Shown: positions 43,149 through 53,395, counted from the stretch's first letter. The stretch is DNA of 64,000 nucleotides from an uncultured Sphingorhabdus sp. (GCA_937873665.1 CALMYW010000195.1:1-64000); one strand, 5' to 3'. Numbers and translations are program-made. The notes: a model not told the origin generated them from the sequence alone.

Positions 43149-43592
43149 ATGACGGAAACCATCGCATTGCTCTATTTCTGGCTCAAATCGGCGCATATCA
43201 TCTTCGTCATCTTCTGGATGGCCGGGCTGTTCATGCTACCGCGCTTCTTCGTCTACCATCAGGAAAACCCTGAAGGATCTGAAGAGGCGTCACGCTGGGT
43301 CGAACGCGAGCGGCGTCTGGTGCGGATCATCCTCAACCCGTCGATGGTCATCGTCTGGGTCGTCGGCCTGCTGCTCGCCTGGCATATCTCGGCGCTGAGC
43401 GAAGGCTGGTTCCATGCCAAGCTGCTCGCGGTGCTGGGGCTCTCGGCCTATCATGGCTGGATGGTCGGCTATGCTAAGAAACTGGCGGCCGGCGAGCGCC
43501 CGATTGAGGGGAAGAAATTGCGCATCCTCAACGAAGTGCCGGGGATTGCGGCTGCCATTATCGTGATATTGGTTGTTGCCAAGCCGTTCTGA
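43149..43592 (+). CDS. hemJ: Protoporphyrinogen IX oxidase HemJ (147 aa)
   Basis: Small four-helix membrane protein: LYFWLKSAHIIFVIFWMAGLFMLPRFFVYHQEN with the conserved His, RLVRIILNPSMVIVWVVGLLL, GWFHAKLLAVLGLSAYHGWM, and RILNEVPGIAAAIIVILVV. This is the HemJ (formerly UPF0093) family that oxidises protoporphyrinogen. It follows hemE in the same direction, as in other alphaproteobacteria. Confidence 0.93.
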   Translation: MTETIALLYFWLKSAHIIFVIFWMAGLFMLPRFFVYHQENPEGSEEASRWVERERRLVRIILNPSMVIVWVVGLLLAWHISALSEGWFHAKLLAVLGLSAYHGWMVGYAKKLAAGERPIEGKKLRILNEVPGIAAAIIVILVVAKPF

Positions 43593-43748
43593 CCAGCATT
43601 GACTATTTGGCTTCAATAGCCTAATTAACTCCCAAGCCCGTTCTGGGCGTGAGGCGCATTCCTCTTTTCAACGACAGCGCCATCGACCTTTTCCTATCCC
43701 GCCGGCATCTCTTTACGTCGGCCAGCTATTTTCCAGCGGAACACGCAC

Positions 43749-45005
43749 ATGCATTTAAAAGACCTCAAGAACAAGAAACCCGCCGAACTCGTCTCGATGG
43801 CCGAAGAGCTGGAGATTGAAGGTGCCTCGACGCTGCGCAAGCAGGACCTTATGTTCGCCATCCTCAAGGAAATGGCGGAAGATGGCGAGCAGATCATCGG
43901 CGAAGGCACGATCGAGGTACTCCCCGACAGTTTCGGTTTCTTGCGTTCTCCCGAAGCCAATTATCTCGCCGGACCCGACGATATCTATGTCTCGCCCAAT
44001 ATGGTGCGCCAATATGGCCTGCGCACCGGTGACACTGTCGAAGGCGAAATCCGCGCACCCAAGGATGGTGAGCGTTATTTCGCACTGACCAAGGTGCTCA
44101 AGGTCAATTTCGATGATCCTGATGCTGTCCGCCACCGGGTCAATTTCGATAACCTGACGCCGCTTTATCCCGACCAGAAACTGACGCTCGATACGCTCGA
44201 TCCGACCGTCAAGGACAAGTCGGCACGTGTGATCGATATCATCAGCCCGCAGGGCAAAGGCCAGCGCGCGCTGATCGTAGCGCCGCCGCGCACTGGTAAA
44301 ACCGTGCTGCTGCAGAATATCGCCAAGGCGATCACCGATAACCACCCGGAAGTCTTCCTGATCGTCCTTTTGATCGATGAGCGTCCCGAAGAAGTCACCG
44401 ACATGCAGCGCAGCGTGAAGGGCGAAGTTGTCAGCTCGACCTTTGACGAACCCGCCACTCGCCACGTTCAGGTCGCTGAAATGGTGATCGAAAAGGCGAA
44501 GCGCCTCGTCGAGCACAAGCATGATGTCGTCATCCTGCTCGACTCGATCACCCGCTTGGGCCGCGCCTACAACACCGTGGTTCCCTCTTCGGGCAAGGTG
44601 CTGACCGGTGGTGTCGATGCCAACGCCCTGCAGCGCCCGAAACGCTTCTTCGGTGCTGCGCGCAACATTGAGGAAGGTGGTTCGCTCTCCATCATTGCTA
44701 CCGCGCTGATCGATACTGGTAGCCGTATGGACGAAGTGATCTTCGAAGAATTCAAGGGCACGGGTAACTCCGAAATCGTCCTCGATCGCAAGGTCGCGGA
44801 CAAGCGCATCTTCCCGGCATTGGATGTCGGCAAATCGGGCACCCGCAAGGAAGAGCTGCTGGTCGAGAAGGACAAGCTCACCAAGATGTGGGTCCTGCGC
44901 CGCATATTGATGCAGATGGGCACCGTCGATGCGATGGAGTTCCTGCTCGACAAGATGAAGGATTCGAAGACCAACGAGGACTTCTTCGATTCGATGAACC
45001 AGTAA
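43749..45005 (+). CDS. rho: Transcription termination factor Rho (418 aa)
   Basis: RNA-dependent helicase: N-terminal [23 protein letters not shown]-binding domain with GFGFLRSP-like [21 protein letters not shown], Walker [12 protein letters not shown], Walker [18 protein letters not shown], and the Q/R-loop region [23 protein letters not shown]. The length is normal. The 150-bp leader upstream has no gene and no obvious structure. Confidence 0.98.
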   Translation: MHLKDLKNKKPAELVSMAEELEIEGASTLRKQDLMFAILKEMAEDGEQIIGEGTIEVLPDSFGFLRSPEANYLAGPDDIYVSPNMVRQYGLRTGDTVEGEIRAPKDGERYFALTKVLKVNFDDPDAVRHRVNFDNLTPLYPDQKLTLDTLDPTVKDKSARVIDIISPQGKGQRALIVAPPRTGKTVLLQNIAKAITDNHPEVFLIVLLIDERPEEVTDMQRSVKGEVVSSTFDEPATRHVQVAEMVIEKAKRLVEHKHDVVILLDSITRLGRAYNTVVPSSGKVLTGGVDANALQRPKRFFGAARNIEEGGSLSIIATALIDTGSRMDEVIFEEFKGTGNSEIVLDRKVADKRIFPALDVGKSGTRKEELLVEKDKLTKMWVLRRILMQMGTVDAMEFLLDKMKDSKTNEDFFDSMNQ

Positions 45006-45018
45006 GACTGGACTGCGC

Positions 45019-45309
45019 ATGATAATCGAACATGCGCTTTTACAAGTTCGGCCCGGCGAGGAAGCAGCTTTTGAGTTGGCGATGGCAAATGCCAAGCCAC
45101 TGATTAACGCTTCGCCGGGCTTTCAGGGAATCGAGGTTCGTCCAGCAGCCGAAAAGCCAGGGCTTTATCTGCTGCTCGTGCGTTGGGATTCGATTGCCGA
45201 CCATCGCGACGGATTCCGCAATTCGGATCGCTATCAGCAATGGCGGGCCTTGCTCCATCCTTTCTATGACCCTATGCCGAGCGTCGACTATTTTGAGGAT
45301 CCGTTGTGA
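45019..45309 (+). CDS. Antibiotic biosynthesis monooxygenase (ABM) domain protein (96 aa)
   Basis: A ferredoxin-like dimeric barrel: IIEHALLQVRPGEEAAFELAMANAKPLINASPGFQGIEVRPAAEKPGLYLLLVRWDSIADHRDGFRNSDRYQQW matches the ABM family. It is probably an enzyme or binding protein for small quinone- or haem-like molecules; the substrate is unknown. The last codons overlap the GTG of the TerC-like gene. Confidence 0.86.
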   Translation: MIIEHALLQVRPGEEAAFELAMANAKPLINASPGFQGIEVRPAAEKPGLYLLLVRWDSIADHRDGFRNSDRYQQWRALLHPFYDPMPSVDYFEDPL

Positions 45310-46049
45310 TTGAATTGATTTTTGCCAGCGCCGCTGCTGTCCCTTCGCTGGGTGGACCCGCCGAAATCTGGGCGGCGATCGTCAAGGATTTTTCGAACAT
45401 AGGTTCGCCCTCGGCGTTGACCGCATTCCTGCAGGTGTTGATGATCGACATCGTGCTTGCGGGGGACAATGCCATCGTCGTCGGTGCACTTGCAGCCGGT
45501 CTACCTGCGGACCAGCGTAAAAAGGTGATCGCCATTGGTGTGATCGCCGCATTGGTGCTGCGCGTTGCCTTTGCGCTGATGGTGACATGGCTGCTGGGAA
45601 TCGTCGGGCTGATCTTTGCGGGCGGCGTGTTGCTGCTCTGGGTCGCCTGGCGGATGTACCGCGACATTGGCGCAGATCATGGTACCGATTCCCCCGGCTC
45701 TCCCGAAATAGCGGGTGACGAGGATTCGGGTATCAAGCCTGCGAAAAGTTTTGTCGGTGCCGCTTGGGCGGTAGCCATAGCTGACGTGTCGATGAGCCTC
45801 GACAATGTCCTCGCGGTTGCTGGTGCGGCGAAGGACCATCCCGGCATCATGATCGTCGGCCTCGTCTTTGCTGTCGCCTTGATGGGCGTCGCTGCCAACA
45901 TCATCGCCAAATATATCGAACGTTATCGGTGGATTGCCTGGATCGGCCTTGCCGTCATCGTCTATGTCGCGATCAAGATGATCTATGACGGCTGGGTTGA
46001 TCCGCAATTGGGTCTTGGCAAGTTCGTCGCTCCGCTGATTGGTGGCTGA
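45306..46049 (+). CDS. TerC/YjbE-like integral membrane protein (247 aa)
   Basis: Seven or so transmembrane helices with MIDIVLAGDNAIVVGALAAGLPADQRKK and the second DVSMSLDNVLAVAGAAKDHP: paired acidic motifs inside helices, typical of TerC-family proteins that export manganese or insert with membrane-protein translocation. It starts at a GTG overlapping the previous TGA (GTGA). The central loop (about 120-145) is acidic. Confidence 0.88.
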   Translation: MIELIFASAAAVPSLGGPAEIWAAIVKDFSNIGSPSALTAFLQVLMIDIVLAGDNAIVVGALAAGLPADQRKKVIAIGVIAALVLRVAFALMVTWLLGIVGLIFAGGVLLLWVAWRMYRDIGADHGTDSPGSPEIAGDEDSGIKPAKSFVGAAWAVAIADVSMSLDNVLAVAGAAKDHPGIMIVGLVFAVALMGVAANIIAKYIERYRWIAWIGLAVIVYVAIKMIYDGWVDPQLGLGKFVAPLIGG

Positions 46050-46060
46050 GGAATCCGGAT

Positions 46061-46654
46061 ATGGCGAACTCCTGGACCGAACAACCGGTGCTGGAGGGTC
46101 GCCATGTCCTGCTGAGGCCGATGGTTCGCGCTGACGGGCCTGCAATCGTTGACGCTGCAAGTGATGGCAAGCTGTGGGAGTTGTTCTATACTGTCGTCCC
46201 TGGCCCGGATTCGATACAGGCCTATCTCGACCGAGCCGAGCGCGAGCAGGGCTGGGGCCGGATCATGCCCTTTGTGGTCATAGAGAAGGCCAGCGGCGAT
46301 ATAGTCGGTGCCACACGCTATATGCGGATGAATGCGCCGCATCGCAGGCTTGAAATTGGTACAACCTTTTACGCCAGTCGGGTGCAACGCACACCGATCA
46401 ACAGTGAAGCCAAGCTACTGCTCCTGACGCACGCTTTTGAAGCGATGGATTGCGTTTGCGTGCAGTTCCGCACCGATCATTTCAATTTCGCCTGGCAGCG
46501 CGCGATCGAAAGGCTGGGCGCGAAGCGAGACGGACTGATCCGCAACCACCAGATCCTAGACGGGCGTGTTCGCGATACGGTGCTTTATTCGATTCTGGCC
46601 AACGAATGGGAAGGCGTGAAGCGCAATCTGCAGATGCGATTGGCGCGCGGCTGA
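46061..46654 (+). CDS. GNAT N-acetyltransferase, RimJ/RimL-like (197 aa)
   Basis: LEGRHVLLRPMVRADGPAIVDAA at the start, VATRYMRMN-like GATRYMRMNAPHRRLEIGTTFYASRVQRTPINSEAKLLLLTHAFEAM, and CVQFRTDHFNFAWQRAIERLGAKRDG-LIRNH match the RimJ/L branch, which acetylates protein N-termini or small amines. The target is unknown. Confidence 0.9.
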   Translation: MANSWTEQPVLEGRHVLLRPMVRADGPAIVDAASDGKLWELFYTVVPGPDSIQAYLDRAEREQGWGRIMPFVVIEKASGDIVGATRYMRMNAPHRRLEIGTTFYASRVQRTPINSEAKLLLLTHAFEAMDCVCVQFRTDHFNFAWQRAIERLGAKRDGLIRNHQILDGRVRDTVLYSILANEWEGVKRNLQMRLARG

Positions 46655-46657
46655 CGC

Positions 46658-47368
46658 CTAGCCCAGATGCTCGCGGAAGAACGCCAAAGTCCGTGAATCC
46701 GCCAGTTGCGCGCCTGCTTCATCACGACGATTGCCCATCTCGGCTGCAAAGCCATGATCGAGCCCTACATAGTCGTGCAAGACGACTTTGGGGTGCCCAT
46801 CTAGCCCGGAATGGATTGCCGCCTGCGCTTCGGGGCCGACAAAATGGTCTGCCGTCGGGATATGCAGCATCAGCGGGTTGGCGATGGCGTGGCTTTCATT
46901 GATCATGGTATCAATCATGACGCCATAATAGCCGACCGAGGCGTCCACATCGGTGCGTGCAGCGGCCATATAGGCGAGGCGACCCCCCAGGCAGTAGCCG
47001 ACGCAGCCAACCTTCTGCACTGCAGGCGCACCCAGTTCGCCGCGGCGGATAGCGTGGATGGCGGCTTCGATATCCTTGACCCCGTCATTGGGTTCATATT
47101 GCCCGAAATAGCCGAAAGCTTCCTGCAACTGCGCCTCCACATCGGGATCGAGCTCGACACCCGGTGCGAAGCGCCAGAAAATGTCGATGGCGACGGCCAG
47201 GTAACCAGCCTCTGCCCAATTTTCGCATTTCTGCCGGATTCCGGGATTCACACCGAAGATTTCCGGAATGACGATGATGGCTGCCTTTGCCTCGCCTTCG
47301 GGCTTGGCAACATAGGCACCGAACAAGGCATCTTCATCAAATGCGCGAATCTTTGTCATTTCACCCAT
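46658..47368 (-). CDS. Dienelactone hydrolase family protein (236 aa)
   Basis: Alpha/beta hydrolase with the Cys nucleophile elbow VGCVGYCLGGRLAYMAAARTD and preceding IIVIPEIFGVNPGIRQKCENWAEAGYLAVAIDIFWR. A late His lies in DHGFAAEM. The substrate is not a chlorocatechol pathway by context; such genes are often general carboxymethylenebutenolidase-like enzymes. AGGAG precedes the ATG. It is divergent from the DUF6489 gene. Confidence 0.9.
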   Translation of the reverse strand: MGEMTKIRAFDEDALFGAYVAKPEGEAKAAIIVIPEIFGVNPGIRQKCENWAEAGYLAVAIDIFWRFAPGVELDPDVEAQLQEAFGYFGQYEPNDGVKDIEAAIHAIRRGELGAPAVQKVGCVGYCLGGRLAYMAAARTDVDASVGYYGVMIDTMINESHAIANPLMLHIPTADHFVGPEAQAAIHSGLDGHPKVVLHDYVGLDHGFAAEMGNRRDEAGAQLADSRTLAFFREHLG

Positions 47369-47466
47369 GGGCTTGCTCCTGAAATCAAAAAATTGCCCCT
47401 TTCGCTTATGCGACTATAGTGCGGCCGACAATCGGGTAATATCGCTGTAAGGCAGGGAGGCTAGCC

Positions 47467-47718
47467 ATGAAATTCAACATCGAAGTCGATACCACCCCAG
47501 AGGAAGTCCGCCGCCTGATGGGGCTGCCCGATCTTTCCGAAGTGCATGAAGTCTATCTCGACAAGCTGAAAAAGGTCGCCGACAAAGGTCTTACGCCAGA
47601 CATGGTGCAAGGCATGATCCGCAATTGGGTGCCGATGGGCGATCAGAGCATGGATTTCATCAAAAGCCTGATGGGCGGATTGGCCGGTGGCGGCCTGGGC
47701 GGCAAGGACAAGAAGTAG
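47467..47718 (+). CDS. DUF6489 family protein (83 aa)
   Basis: MKFNIEVDTTPEEVRRLMGLPDLSEVHEVYLDKLKK followed by a Gly-rich C-terminus (MGGLAGGGLGGKDKK) matches DUF6489, which I recall as a small, uncharacterised family typical of Sphingomonadales. GGGAGG lies about eight bases upstream. It ends nine bases before mnmE and probably shares its transcript. Confidence 0.85.
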   Translation: MKFNIEVDTTPEEVRRLMGLPDLSEVHEVYLDKLKKVADKGLTPDMVQGMIRNWVPMGDQSMDFIKSLMGGLAGGGLGGKDKK

Positions 47719-47727
47719 ATTTCAGCT

Positions 47728-49020
47728 ATGGACAGCGTCGATACGATCTTCGCGCTGTCCAGCGGCGCGCCACCTGCTGCAATTGCGGTGGTACGCATCA
47801 GCGGGGCTCAAGCTTTTAAGGCAGTCAGGCTGCTGACGGGCACATTGCCGCCGCCGCGCAAGGCAGCGCTGCGGAACCTCAAAAGCCCTGCCAGCGGGGA
47901 ATTGCTTGATCAGGGTCTAGTCTTGATCTTTTCCGGTCCGGCAACGGCGACGGGGGAGGACCTCGCCGAGCTCCATCTTCATGGCGGGCGTGCAGTCGTG
48001 CGCGCGGTTGAAACTGCGCTGTCAGAAATCGATGGTCTGCGCCGCGCAGAAGCCGGCGAGTTCACCCGGCGCGCTTTTGCCAATGGCCGAATCGATCTCA
48101 ACGAAGCCGAGGGGTTGGCGGACCTGCTATCCGCCGAAACCGAATGGCAACGGCGAGCGGCTGCATCAATGGCCGGAGGAGCCTTCAGTCAACAGGTAGA
48201 AGCGTGGCGTGAAGCCTTGCTGCGGCTGGCTGCAATGCTCGAGGCAGAACTGGATTTCTCCGACGAGGACAATGTTGGAGATCAAGAATATTCAAAAATA
48301 TCAAAAAGTTGTACTTTGCTTCATGACGCCATCGCCGATCATCTGAAATTCCCGCCGGTCGAAAAATTGCGCGATGGTTTGCGGATCGTTTTGGCTGGGC
48401 CGCCCAATAGCGGCAAGTCCACCTTGCTCAACGCGTTGGTGGCGCGCGAGGCAGCGATCGTTTCAGACATTGCCGGCACAACACGCGATCTGATTGAGGT
48501 GCCGGTTGCGTTTGAGGGGATTCCATTCCTGTTCACCGACACTGCCGGTTTGCGTGATGACAGTGGGGATGTCATCGAGGCCATTGGCATAGAAAGGGCT
48601 GCACAGGCGATTGCGGAAGCGGACATTGTGCTGTGGCTTGGCGCTGAGGGTGAAGGGCCTAAGCATGCCAATCTGGTCGAGATTGAAGCAAAGTCGGATA
48701 TGGACGGTCGTGTTCGAAAATCCGCGGCTGTCACTGTTTCCGCCAAAAGCAGCCAAGGAATGGCCGAACTGGTTGCGCTTCTGGTTTCCAAAGGGCGGGA
48801 GATGCTGCCTCCGCCTGATGCCTTCGCACTCAACCAGCGGCAGCGGCACTTACTGCGCGATACGGCGTTGTTCTTATCGCATGCGAGCAAGGCCCATGAT
48901 CCCTTGATCATGGCGGAGGAACTGCGCCAGGCGCGGCTGGCTCTCGATACGCTGACCGGTCGGGCGAGCACCGAAGATATGCTCGATGCCCTTTTTGGAC
49001 GATTCTGTATCGGCAAATAG
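47728..49020 (+). CDS. mnmE: tRNA modification GTPase MnmE (430 aa)
   Basis: Works with MnmG in making 5-(carboxymethyl)aminomethyluridine at the tRNA wobble position. FALSSGAPPAAIAVVRISG at the start, the G domain with G1 GPPNSGKST, IVSDIAGTTRDLIEV and DTAGLRD, and the C-terminal CIGK (with the family's conserved Cys) are present. A parS palindrome follows five bases after the stop. Confidence 0.97.
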   Translation: MDSVDTIFALSSGAPPAAIAVVRISGAQAFKAVRLLTGTLPPPRKAALRNLKSPASGELLDQGLVLIFSGPATATGEDLAELHLHGGRAVVRAVETALSEIDGLRRAEAGEFTRRAFANGRIDLNEAEGLADLLSAETEWQRRAAASMAGGAFSQQVEAWREALLRLAAMLEAELDFSDEDNVGDQEYSKISKSCTLLHDAIADHLKFPPVEKLRDGLRIVLAGPPNSGKSTLLNALVAREAAIVSDIAGTTRDLIEVPVAFEGIPFLFTDTAGLRDDSGDVIEAIGIERAAQAIAEADIVLWLGAEGEGPKHANLVEIEAKSDMDGRVRKSAAVTVSAKSSQGMAELVALLVSKGREMLPPPDAFALNQRQRHLLRDTALFLSHASKAHDPLIMAEELRQARLALDTLTGRASTEDMLDALFGRFCIGK

Positions 49021-49024
49021 CAGT

Positions 49025-49040
49025 TGTTCCACGTGGAACA
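49025..49040. promoter_or_regulatory. parS-like site, variant (TGTTCCACGTGGAACA)
   Basis: A perfect 16-bp palindrome that differs from the classical parS by one symmetric change (TTC to TCC in each half). It lies in the mnmE-mnmG gap. It is probably a ParB binding site, given two classical copies 1.7 and 2.0 kb on and parB 3.4 kb on. Confidence 0.8.
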
Positions 49041-49090
49041 TCTTCGACTTGCTTTGACCCTTAGCGCGGGGTGCGCTATGCGGCCGGGCG

Positions 49091-51004
49091 ATGAGTAATC
49101 GGGCAGACACAGATTTTGACGTTGTCGTTATCGGCGGCGGCCATGCAGGCGTGGAGGCGGCTACCGCTGCTGCACGTATGGGTGTGCGCACAGCCTTGGT
49201 CAGTTTTGCTCGTGACACTATTGGCGCGATGTCGTGCAATCCCGCAATTGGGGGGCTGGGCAAAGGCCATCTCGTACGCGAGGTTGATGCCTTTGACGGG
49301 TTGATTGCCCGCGCGGCGGATGATGCGGCGATTCATTACCGCATGCTCAATGCCTCGAAAGGTGCGGCAGTGCAGGGCCCGCGTATCCAGGCCGACCGCG
49401 CATTGTTCAAGGCCTCCATTCACCGTCAAGTAGCGGCGACACCCAATCTGACAGTGATCGAAGGAGAGGCGGCCGCACTTCGTTTCGCGGTAGGTAGCGA
49501 TCGCAAGGTGGCAGGCCTCGATCTTTCGGATGGGACGGCATTGGTGGCAAAAGCCGTCATATTGTGCACCGGCACCTTCTTGGGCGGAGCGCTGTTTCGC
49601 GGTGAGGAACGGCTGACCGGTGGACGCATCGGTGAGCAGAGCGCGCTGAAACTGGCCGAGCAGGTTCGGGGGGCAGGGCTGCCCATGGCGCGGCTGAAAA
49701 CCGGTACGCCGCCACGGTTGGATGGCCGGACAATTAATTGGGCGGTTCTCGATGAACAGGCCTCTGATTCCGAAAGCTGGACAATGTCGGCGATGACGGC
49801 GCGCCGCCATGTCCCGCAGATCTTCTGCGCAATTACCCGCACCAATTCCCAAACCCACGATATCATTCGCGGCGGCCTCGATCGCTCCCCTTTATTTGGC
49901 GGTGCGATCCAAGGGCAGGGCCCCCGCTATTGTCCCTCGATCGAAGACAAGATCTTCCGCTTTGGCGATCGCGAAGGCCATCAGGTTTTTCTCGAACCAG
50001 AGGGCCTCGACACCCATCTCATTTACCCCAACGGAATTTCAACTTCGCTGCCCACTGATGTCCAGCTGGCTATGGTACGTTCGATGGCAGGGTTGGAGAC
50101 CGTGGAAATGGTTGTTCCAGGTTATGCCGTAGAATATGATTATATCGATCCGCGCGCGCTCGACCGAACCTTGAAAGTGCGGGATTTTGAAGGGCTTTAT
50201 TGCGCTGGACAGATCAATGGCACCACCGGTTATGAAGAAGCGGCAGCGCAAGGTCTGGTTGCCGGGATGGGCGCGGCCAGTGCTATACTGGGCAAAGAAA
50301 TGCCGGCGCTGGACCGCTCCAACAGCTATATTGCCGTGATGGTGGATGATCTGGTCCTACATGGTGTCACCGAACCTTATCGGATGCTTACTGCGCGTGC
50401 CGAGTATCGACTGCGTCTGCGGGCCGATAATGCCACAACTCGGCTCACTCCGCTGGGGATGGAAGCGGGCGTGGTCGGTGTCGAGCGTCAGGCGCAATAT
50501 CAAGCAAAGGCGGCTGAGAAAGTACGCTTGTCCGCACTTCTTCAAGCCAGCGCCACTGCGGATCAACTCATTGCTGAAGGCATTCCCGTAAAGCGGGATT
50601 CCGGCAAGATGCCGCTTATCGATTGGCTTCGTTTTCCCGATGTAATCCTGTCTGAACTTTTGCGTGTCGTGCCATCGGATGAAGTTGTTTCACGTGAAAC
50701 AGCACTCGACTGGTCTGAGGATGTTATAGCAGAGCTCGAGCAAGACGGTCGTTATGCTCCATATGTCGACCGGCAGGCAGCGGAGTTACGCGATCTTGCC
50801 GCGAATGAACGGATCCGCATTCCGGACAATATGAACTATCGGACCATCGCCGGGCTTTCAAATGAAATGGTCGAACGGCTCGACAGTGCGCGGCCAGACA
50901 CTTTGGCTGCCGCAAGCCGCATACGCGGGATTACACCTGCTGCGCTGGCAGCGATTCTGGTTCATGCGAAACGCGCGCAAGCGAGCGACAAGAAGGCTGC
51001 ATGA
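49091..51004 (+). CDS. mnmG: tRNA uridine 5-carboxymethylaminomethyl modification enzyme MnmG (637 aa)
   Basis: FAD enzyme paired with MnmE. The dinucleotide motif [58 protein letters not shown] and the C-terminal [20 protein letters not shown] are family blocks. It encloses a classical parS at 50686-50701 within its coding sequence, and its stop overlaps the rsmG start. Confidence 0.97.
   Translation: MSNRADTDFDVVVIGGGHAGVEAATAAARMGVRTALVSFARDTIGAMSCNPAIGGLGKGHLVREVDAFDGLIARAADDAAIHYRMLNASKGAAVQGPRIQADRALFKASIHRQVAATPNLTVIEGEAAALRFAVGSDRKVAGLDLSDGTALVAKAVILCTGTFLGGALFRGEERLTGGRIGEQSALKLAEQVRGAGLPMARLKTGTPPRLDGRTINWAVLDEQASDSESWTMSAMTARRHVPQIFCAITRTNSQTHDIIRGGLDRSPLFGGAIQGQGPRYCPSIEDKIFRFGDREGHQVFLEPEGLDTHLIYPNGISTSLPTDVQLAMVRSMAGLETVEMVVPGYAVEYDYIDPRALDRTLKVRDFEGLYCAGQINGTTGYEEAAAQGLVAGMGAASAILGKEMPALDRSNSYIAVMVDDLVLHGVTEPYRMLTARAEYRLRLRADNATTRLTPLGMEAGVVGVERQAQYQAKAAEKVRLSALLQASATADQLIAEGIPVKRDSGKMPLIDWLRFPDVILSELLRVVPSDEVVSRETALDWSEDVIAELEQDGRYAPYVDRQAAELRDLAANERIRIPDNMNYRTIAGLSNEMVERLDSARPDTLAAASRIRGITPAALAAILVHAKRAQASDKKAA
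50686..50701. promoter_or_regulatory. parS: parS centromere site (TGTTTCACGTGAAACA)
   Basis: Exact match to the 16-bp palindrome bound by chromosomal ParB in most bacteria. It is embedded in mnmG, where it encodes VSRET in frame. About 1.8 kb upstream of the parB start. Confidence 0.93.
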
Positions 51005-51681
51005 CAGAGGATGAAGCCCGGACCTGGCTGGATCAGAATTTCAATGTTTCACGTGAAACATGGGAAAAGCTCGAGGCGTTTATCACTTTTCTCAAGGTAG
51101 AGGCTGCAAGGCAGAACCTCATCTCTGCATCGACACTCGACCATATCTGGGCAAGGCACATAGTCGACAGCGCGCAATTACTAATGTTGGCGCCATCCGA
51201 ACCAGGCCAATGGATAGACCTTGGCTCGGGTGCCGGTTTTCCCGGCATTGTCGTTGCACTGCTCAGCGACTGGCATGTGGTTCTGGTCGAATCACGTGCA
51301 AAGCGCATCGAGTATCTCAACCGGGCAGTCGTCTTTCTTGGTCTTGAAGGCCGAACGAGAGTTGCTGGCATGCCTGTCGAGCGTGTCGAAACGCAAAAAT
51401 ATGATGTCATCAGCGCACGTGCATTCGCGCCTCTACCCAAATTGCTCGATTTATCCGCGCGATTTTCCACAGATAAGACGAAATGGCTGCTGCCAAAGGG
51501 TCGAAATGCGGTTAATGAACTTGAGGAAGCCCGAAAGGCGTGGGATTTTGACTTTTCGGTCGAACCCAGCGTGACCGACCCCGAAGCAGGGATTTTGGTG
51601 GGCACAGTGCGCGGAACCAATATTCAGCCCGCATCCGGGGCTAGAGCCGGTGCTGCGGCGAAAGGACGGCGGAAGAGATGA
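51001..51681 (+). CDS. rsmG: 16S rRNA (guanine527-N7)-methyltransferase RsmG (226 aa)
   Basis: [39 protein letters not shown] is motif I of the RsmG family, with [19 protein letters not shown] later. Modifies 16S rRNA at G527. It is coupled to mnmG by a 4-bp overlap and to parA at its end. A parS site lies in its first codons (51045-51060). The C-terminal 25 residues are a basic extension. Confidence 0.95.
   Translation: MTEDEARTWLDQNFNVSRETWEKLEAFITFLKVEAARQNLISASTLDHIWARHIVDSAQLLMLAPSEPGQWIDLGSGAGFPGIVVALLSDWHVVLVESRAKRIEYLNRAVVFLGLEGRTRVAGMPVERVETQKYDVISARAFAPLPKLLDLSARFSTDKTKWLLPKGRNAVNELEEARKAWDFDFSVEPSVTDPEAGILVGTVRGTNIQPASGARAGAAAKGRRKR
51045..51060. promoter_or_regulatory. parS: parS centromere site (TGTTTCACGTGAAACA)
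   Basis: Second exact classical parS, inside rsmG near residue 16-20 (encoding VSRET again). It lies 359 bp from the first, and both stand within 1.8 kb of parB. Confidence 0.93.
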
Positions 51682-52457
51682 TCCGGATCGCCATTGCGAA
51701 CCAAAAGGGCGGCGTTGGCAAGACGACGACAGCCATCAACCTTGCAACAGCTTTGGCTGCCTGTGGCCGCCGCTGCCTGCTGATTGATCTTGATCCGCAG
51801 GGCAATGCCTCGACCGGTCTCGGCGTGAAATCATCTGATCGTGAATATAGCAGCTATAATCTGTTGATGGGTGAAGCCACGCTGGCCGAAGCGGTAGCTG
51901 GAACAATGATTCCGGGCCTTGATATCCTACCAGCGACAGTCGACCTGTCGGGCGTCGAGGTCGAGTTGGTCGATCATCCCGATCGCGCACACAAATTGCA
52001 AAGAGCATTGGCAGTCGAGGAAAGCCGCTGGGATGTCTGCCTGATCGATTGCCCGCCTTCGCTGGGCATGTTGACGATCAACGCGTTGGTGGCCGCAGAT
52101 TCCATCCTGGTACCGCTGCAGTGCGAATTTTTTGCGCTGGAGGGATTAAGTCAGCTTTTACAAACAGTTGAGCGCATCCAAAATCGCTTCAACTCGTCGC
52201 TTTCGATCCTGGGTGTGGCGCTCACCATGTTTGATCGGCGCAACCGCCTGACCGATCAGGTGGCCGAAGATGTACGCAGCTGTCTGGGCGATCTGGTGTT
52301 CGAAACGGTGATCCCCCGCAATGTCCGTCTGTCTGAAGCGCCCAGCCACGGCCTACCGGCCCTGATTTACGATCATCGCTGCTCAGGCTCGGAAGCCTAT
52401 ATGAGTCTTGCGCGCGAATTGCTGGCGCGCTTGCCCGCACAGGAGATGGCAGCATGA
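51678..52457 (+). CDS. parA: Chromosome partitioning ATPase ParA (259 aa)
   Basis: Deviant Walker A IANQKGGVGKTTTAINLATALA, then LIDLDPQGNASTGLG and LIDCPPSLGMLTINALVAADSILVPLQCEFFALEG. It is the MinD/ParA-type ATPase that moves ParB-bound origins. The start overlaps the rsmG stop and the end overlaps parB, giving one transcript mnmG-rsmG-parA-parB. Confidence 0.97.
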   Translation: MIRIAIANQKGGVGKTTTAINLATALAACGRRCLLIDLDPQGNASTGLGVKSSDREYSSYNLLMGEATLAEAVAGTMIPGLDILPATVDLSGVEVELVDHPDRAHKLQRALAVEESRWDVCLIDCPPSLGMLTINALVAADSILVPLQCEFFALEGLSQLLQTVERIQNRFNSSLSILGVALTMFDRRNRLTDQVAEDVRSCLGDLVFETVIPRNVRLSEAPSHGLPALIYDHRCSGSEAYMSLARELLARLPAQEMAA

Positions 52458-53395
52458 GCGAAGGGGAAAAGCCGCTGCGCAAGAAAATGGGGCTGGGCAG
52501 GGGCCTTGATGCGCTTTTGGGCGAAGTATCACTCGATCGCAGCGCAAGCCGGGTCGCCGGCGGCGGAGAGCCTGCCGCTATTGGCACAGCGCAACCGACG
52601 GACGGTGTTTCGACGATTGCCGTTGCCGACATCCATCCTAATCCCGCCCAGCCGCGCCGCCATTTCAGTGAGGAATCGCTGCAGGAGCTGGCCGCCAGCC
52701 TCAAACGTCACGGCTTGATCCAGCCGATATTGGTGCGTCCGCATGGCGGCGGCTATCAGATTGTCGCAGGCGAACGGCGCTGGCGCGCCGCGCAAAAGGC
52801 ACAGTTGCACCAAATCAAAGCAGTTGTCCGGGAGCTTTCCGATGAGGAAACGCTCGAAATCGCACTGATCGAGAATATCCAGCGCCAGGATCTCAATCCG
52901 ATCGAAGAGGCCGATGCCTATCGCAAGCTGTGCGACGATTTCGGCCATAGCCAGAGTGAGCTGGCAGCAATTGTCGAGAAATCGCGCAGCCACGTCGCCA
53001 ATATGATGCGTTTGCTCGAATTGCCGACGCTGGTCCGCGAGCTGGTGATCGAAGGCAAATTGTCGATGGGTCATGCGCGCGCTTTGCTGGGCAGCGATGA
53101 TTGCGCCCGTCTGGCGGCGGTGGTCGTCAAGCAAGGTCTGTCGGTTCGCCAGACCGAGGCATTGGTTCGCCGCTCGCGTGTCCAAGAGGGCAAGGCCCCC
53201 AAACCGCGTATTCAGCAAGGCTCGAACAACGATGCTGATATCCGCGCCGTCGAACAGCATTTGGGCGACCTTCTAGGACTCAAGGTAAAGATCGCACATA
53301 AGGGGCAGGGCGGGGCAGGCGCTGTCACCTTCGAGTATCGCAGCCTCGATCAGCTCGACATGCTGTGCCAGCGTTTGACGGGCGAACAATTTTAG
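52454..53395 (+). CDS. parB: Chromosome partitioning protein ParB (313 aa)
   Basis: N-terminal LGRGLDALLGE, IHPNPAQPRRHFSEESLQELAASLKRHGLIQPILVRP, the CTP-binding GERRWRAAQKA and IENIQRQDLNPIEEADAYRKL, then the helix-turn-helix SQSELAAIVEKSRSHVANMMRLLELP and a C-terminal dimerisation domain. It binds the parS sites at 49025, 50686 and 51045. Confidence 0.97.
   Translation: MSEGEKPLRKKMGLGRGLDALLGEVSLDRSASRVAGGGEPAAIGTAQPTDGVSTIAVADIHPNPAQPRRHFSEESLQELAASLKRHGLIQPILVRPHGGGYQIVAGERRWRAAQKAQLHQIKAVVRELSDEETLEIALIENIQRQDLNPIEEADAYRKLCDDFGHSQSELAAIVEKSRSHVANMMRLLELPTLVRELVIEGKLSMGHARALLGSDDCARLAAVVVKQGLSVRQTEALVRRSRVQEGKAPKPRIQQGSNNDADIRAVEQHLGDLLGLKVKIAHKGQGGAGAVTFEYRSLDQLDMLCQRLTGEQF

Noticed and set aside
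43755..45095. Minus-strand open frame of 446 codons over rho
   Set aside because: Shadow of rho; its length reflects codon bias only.
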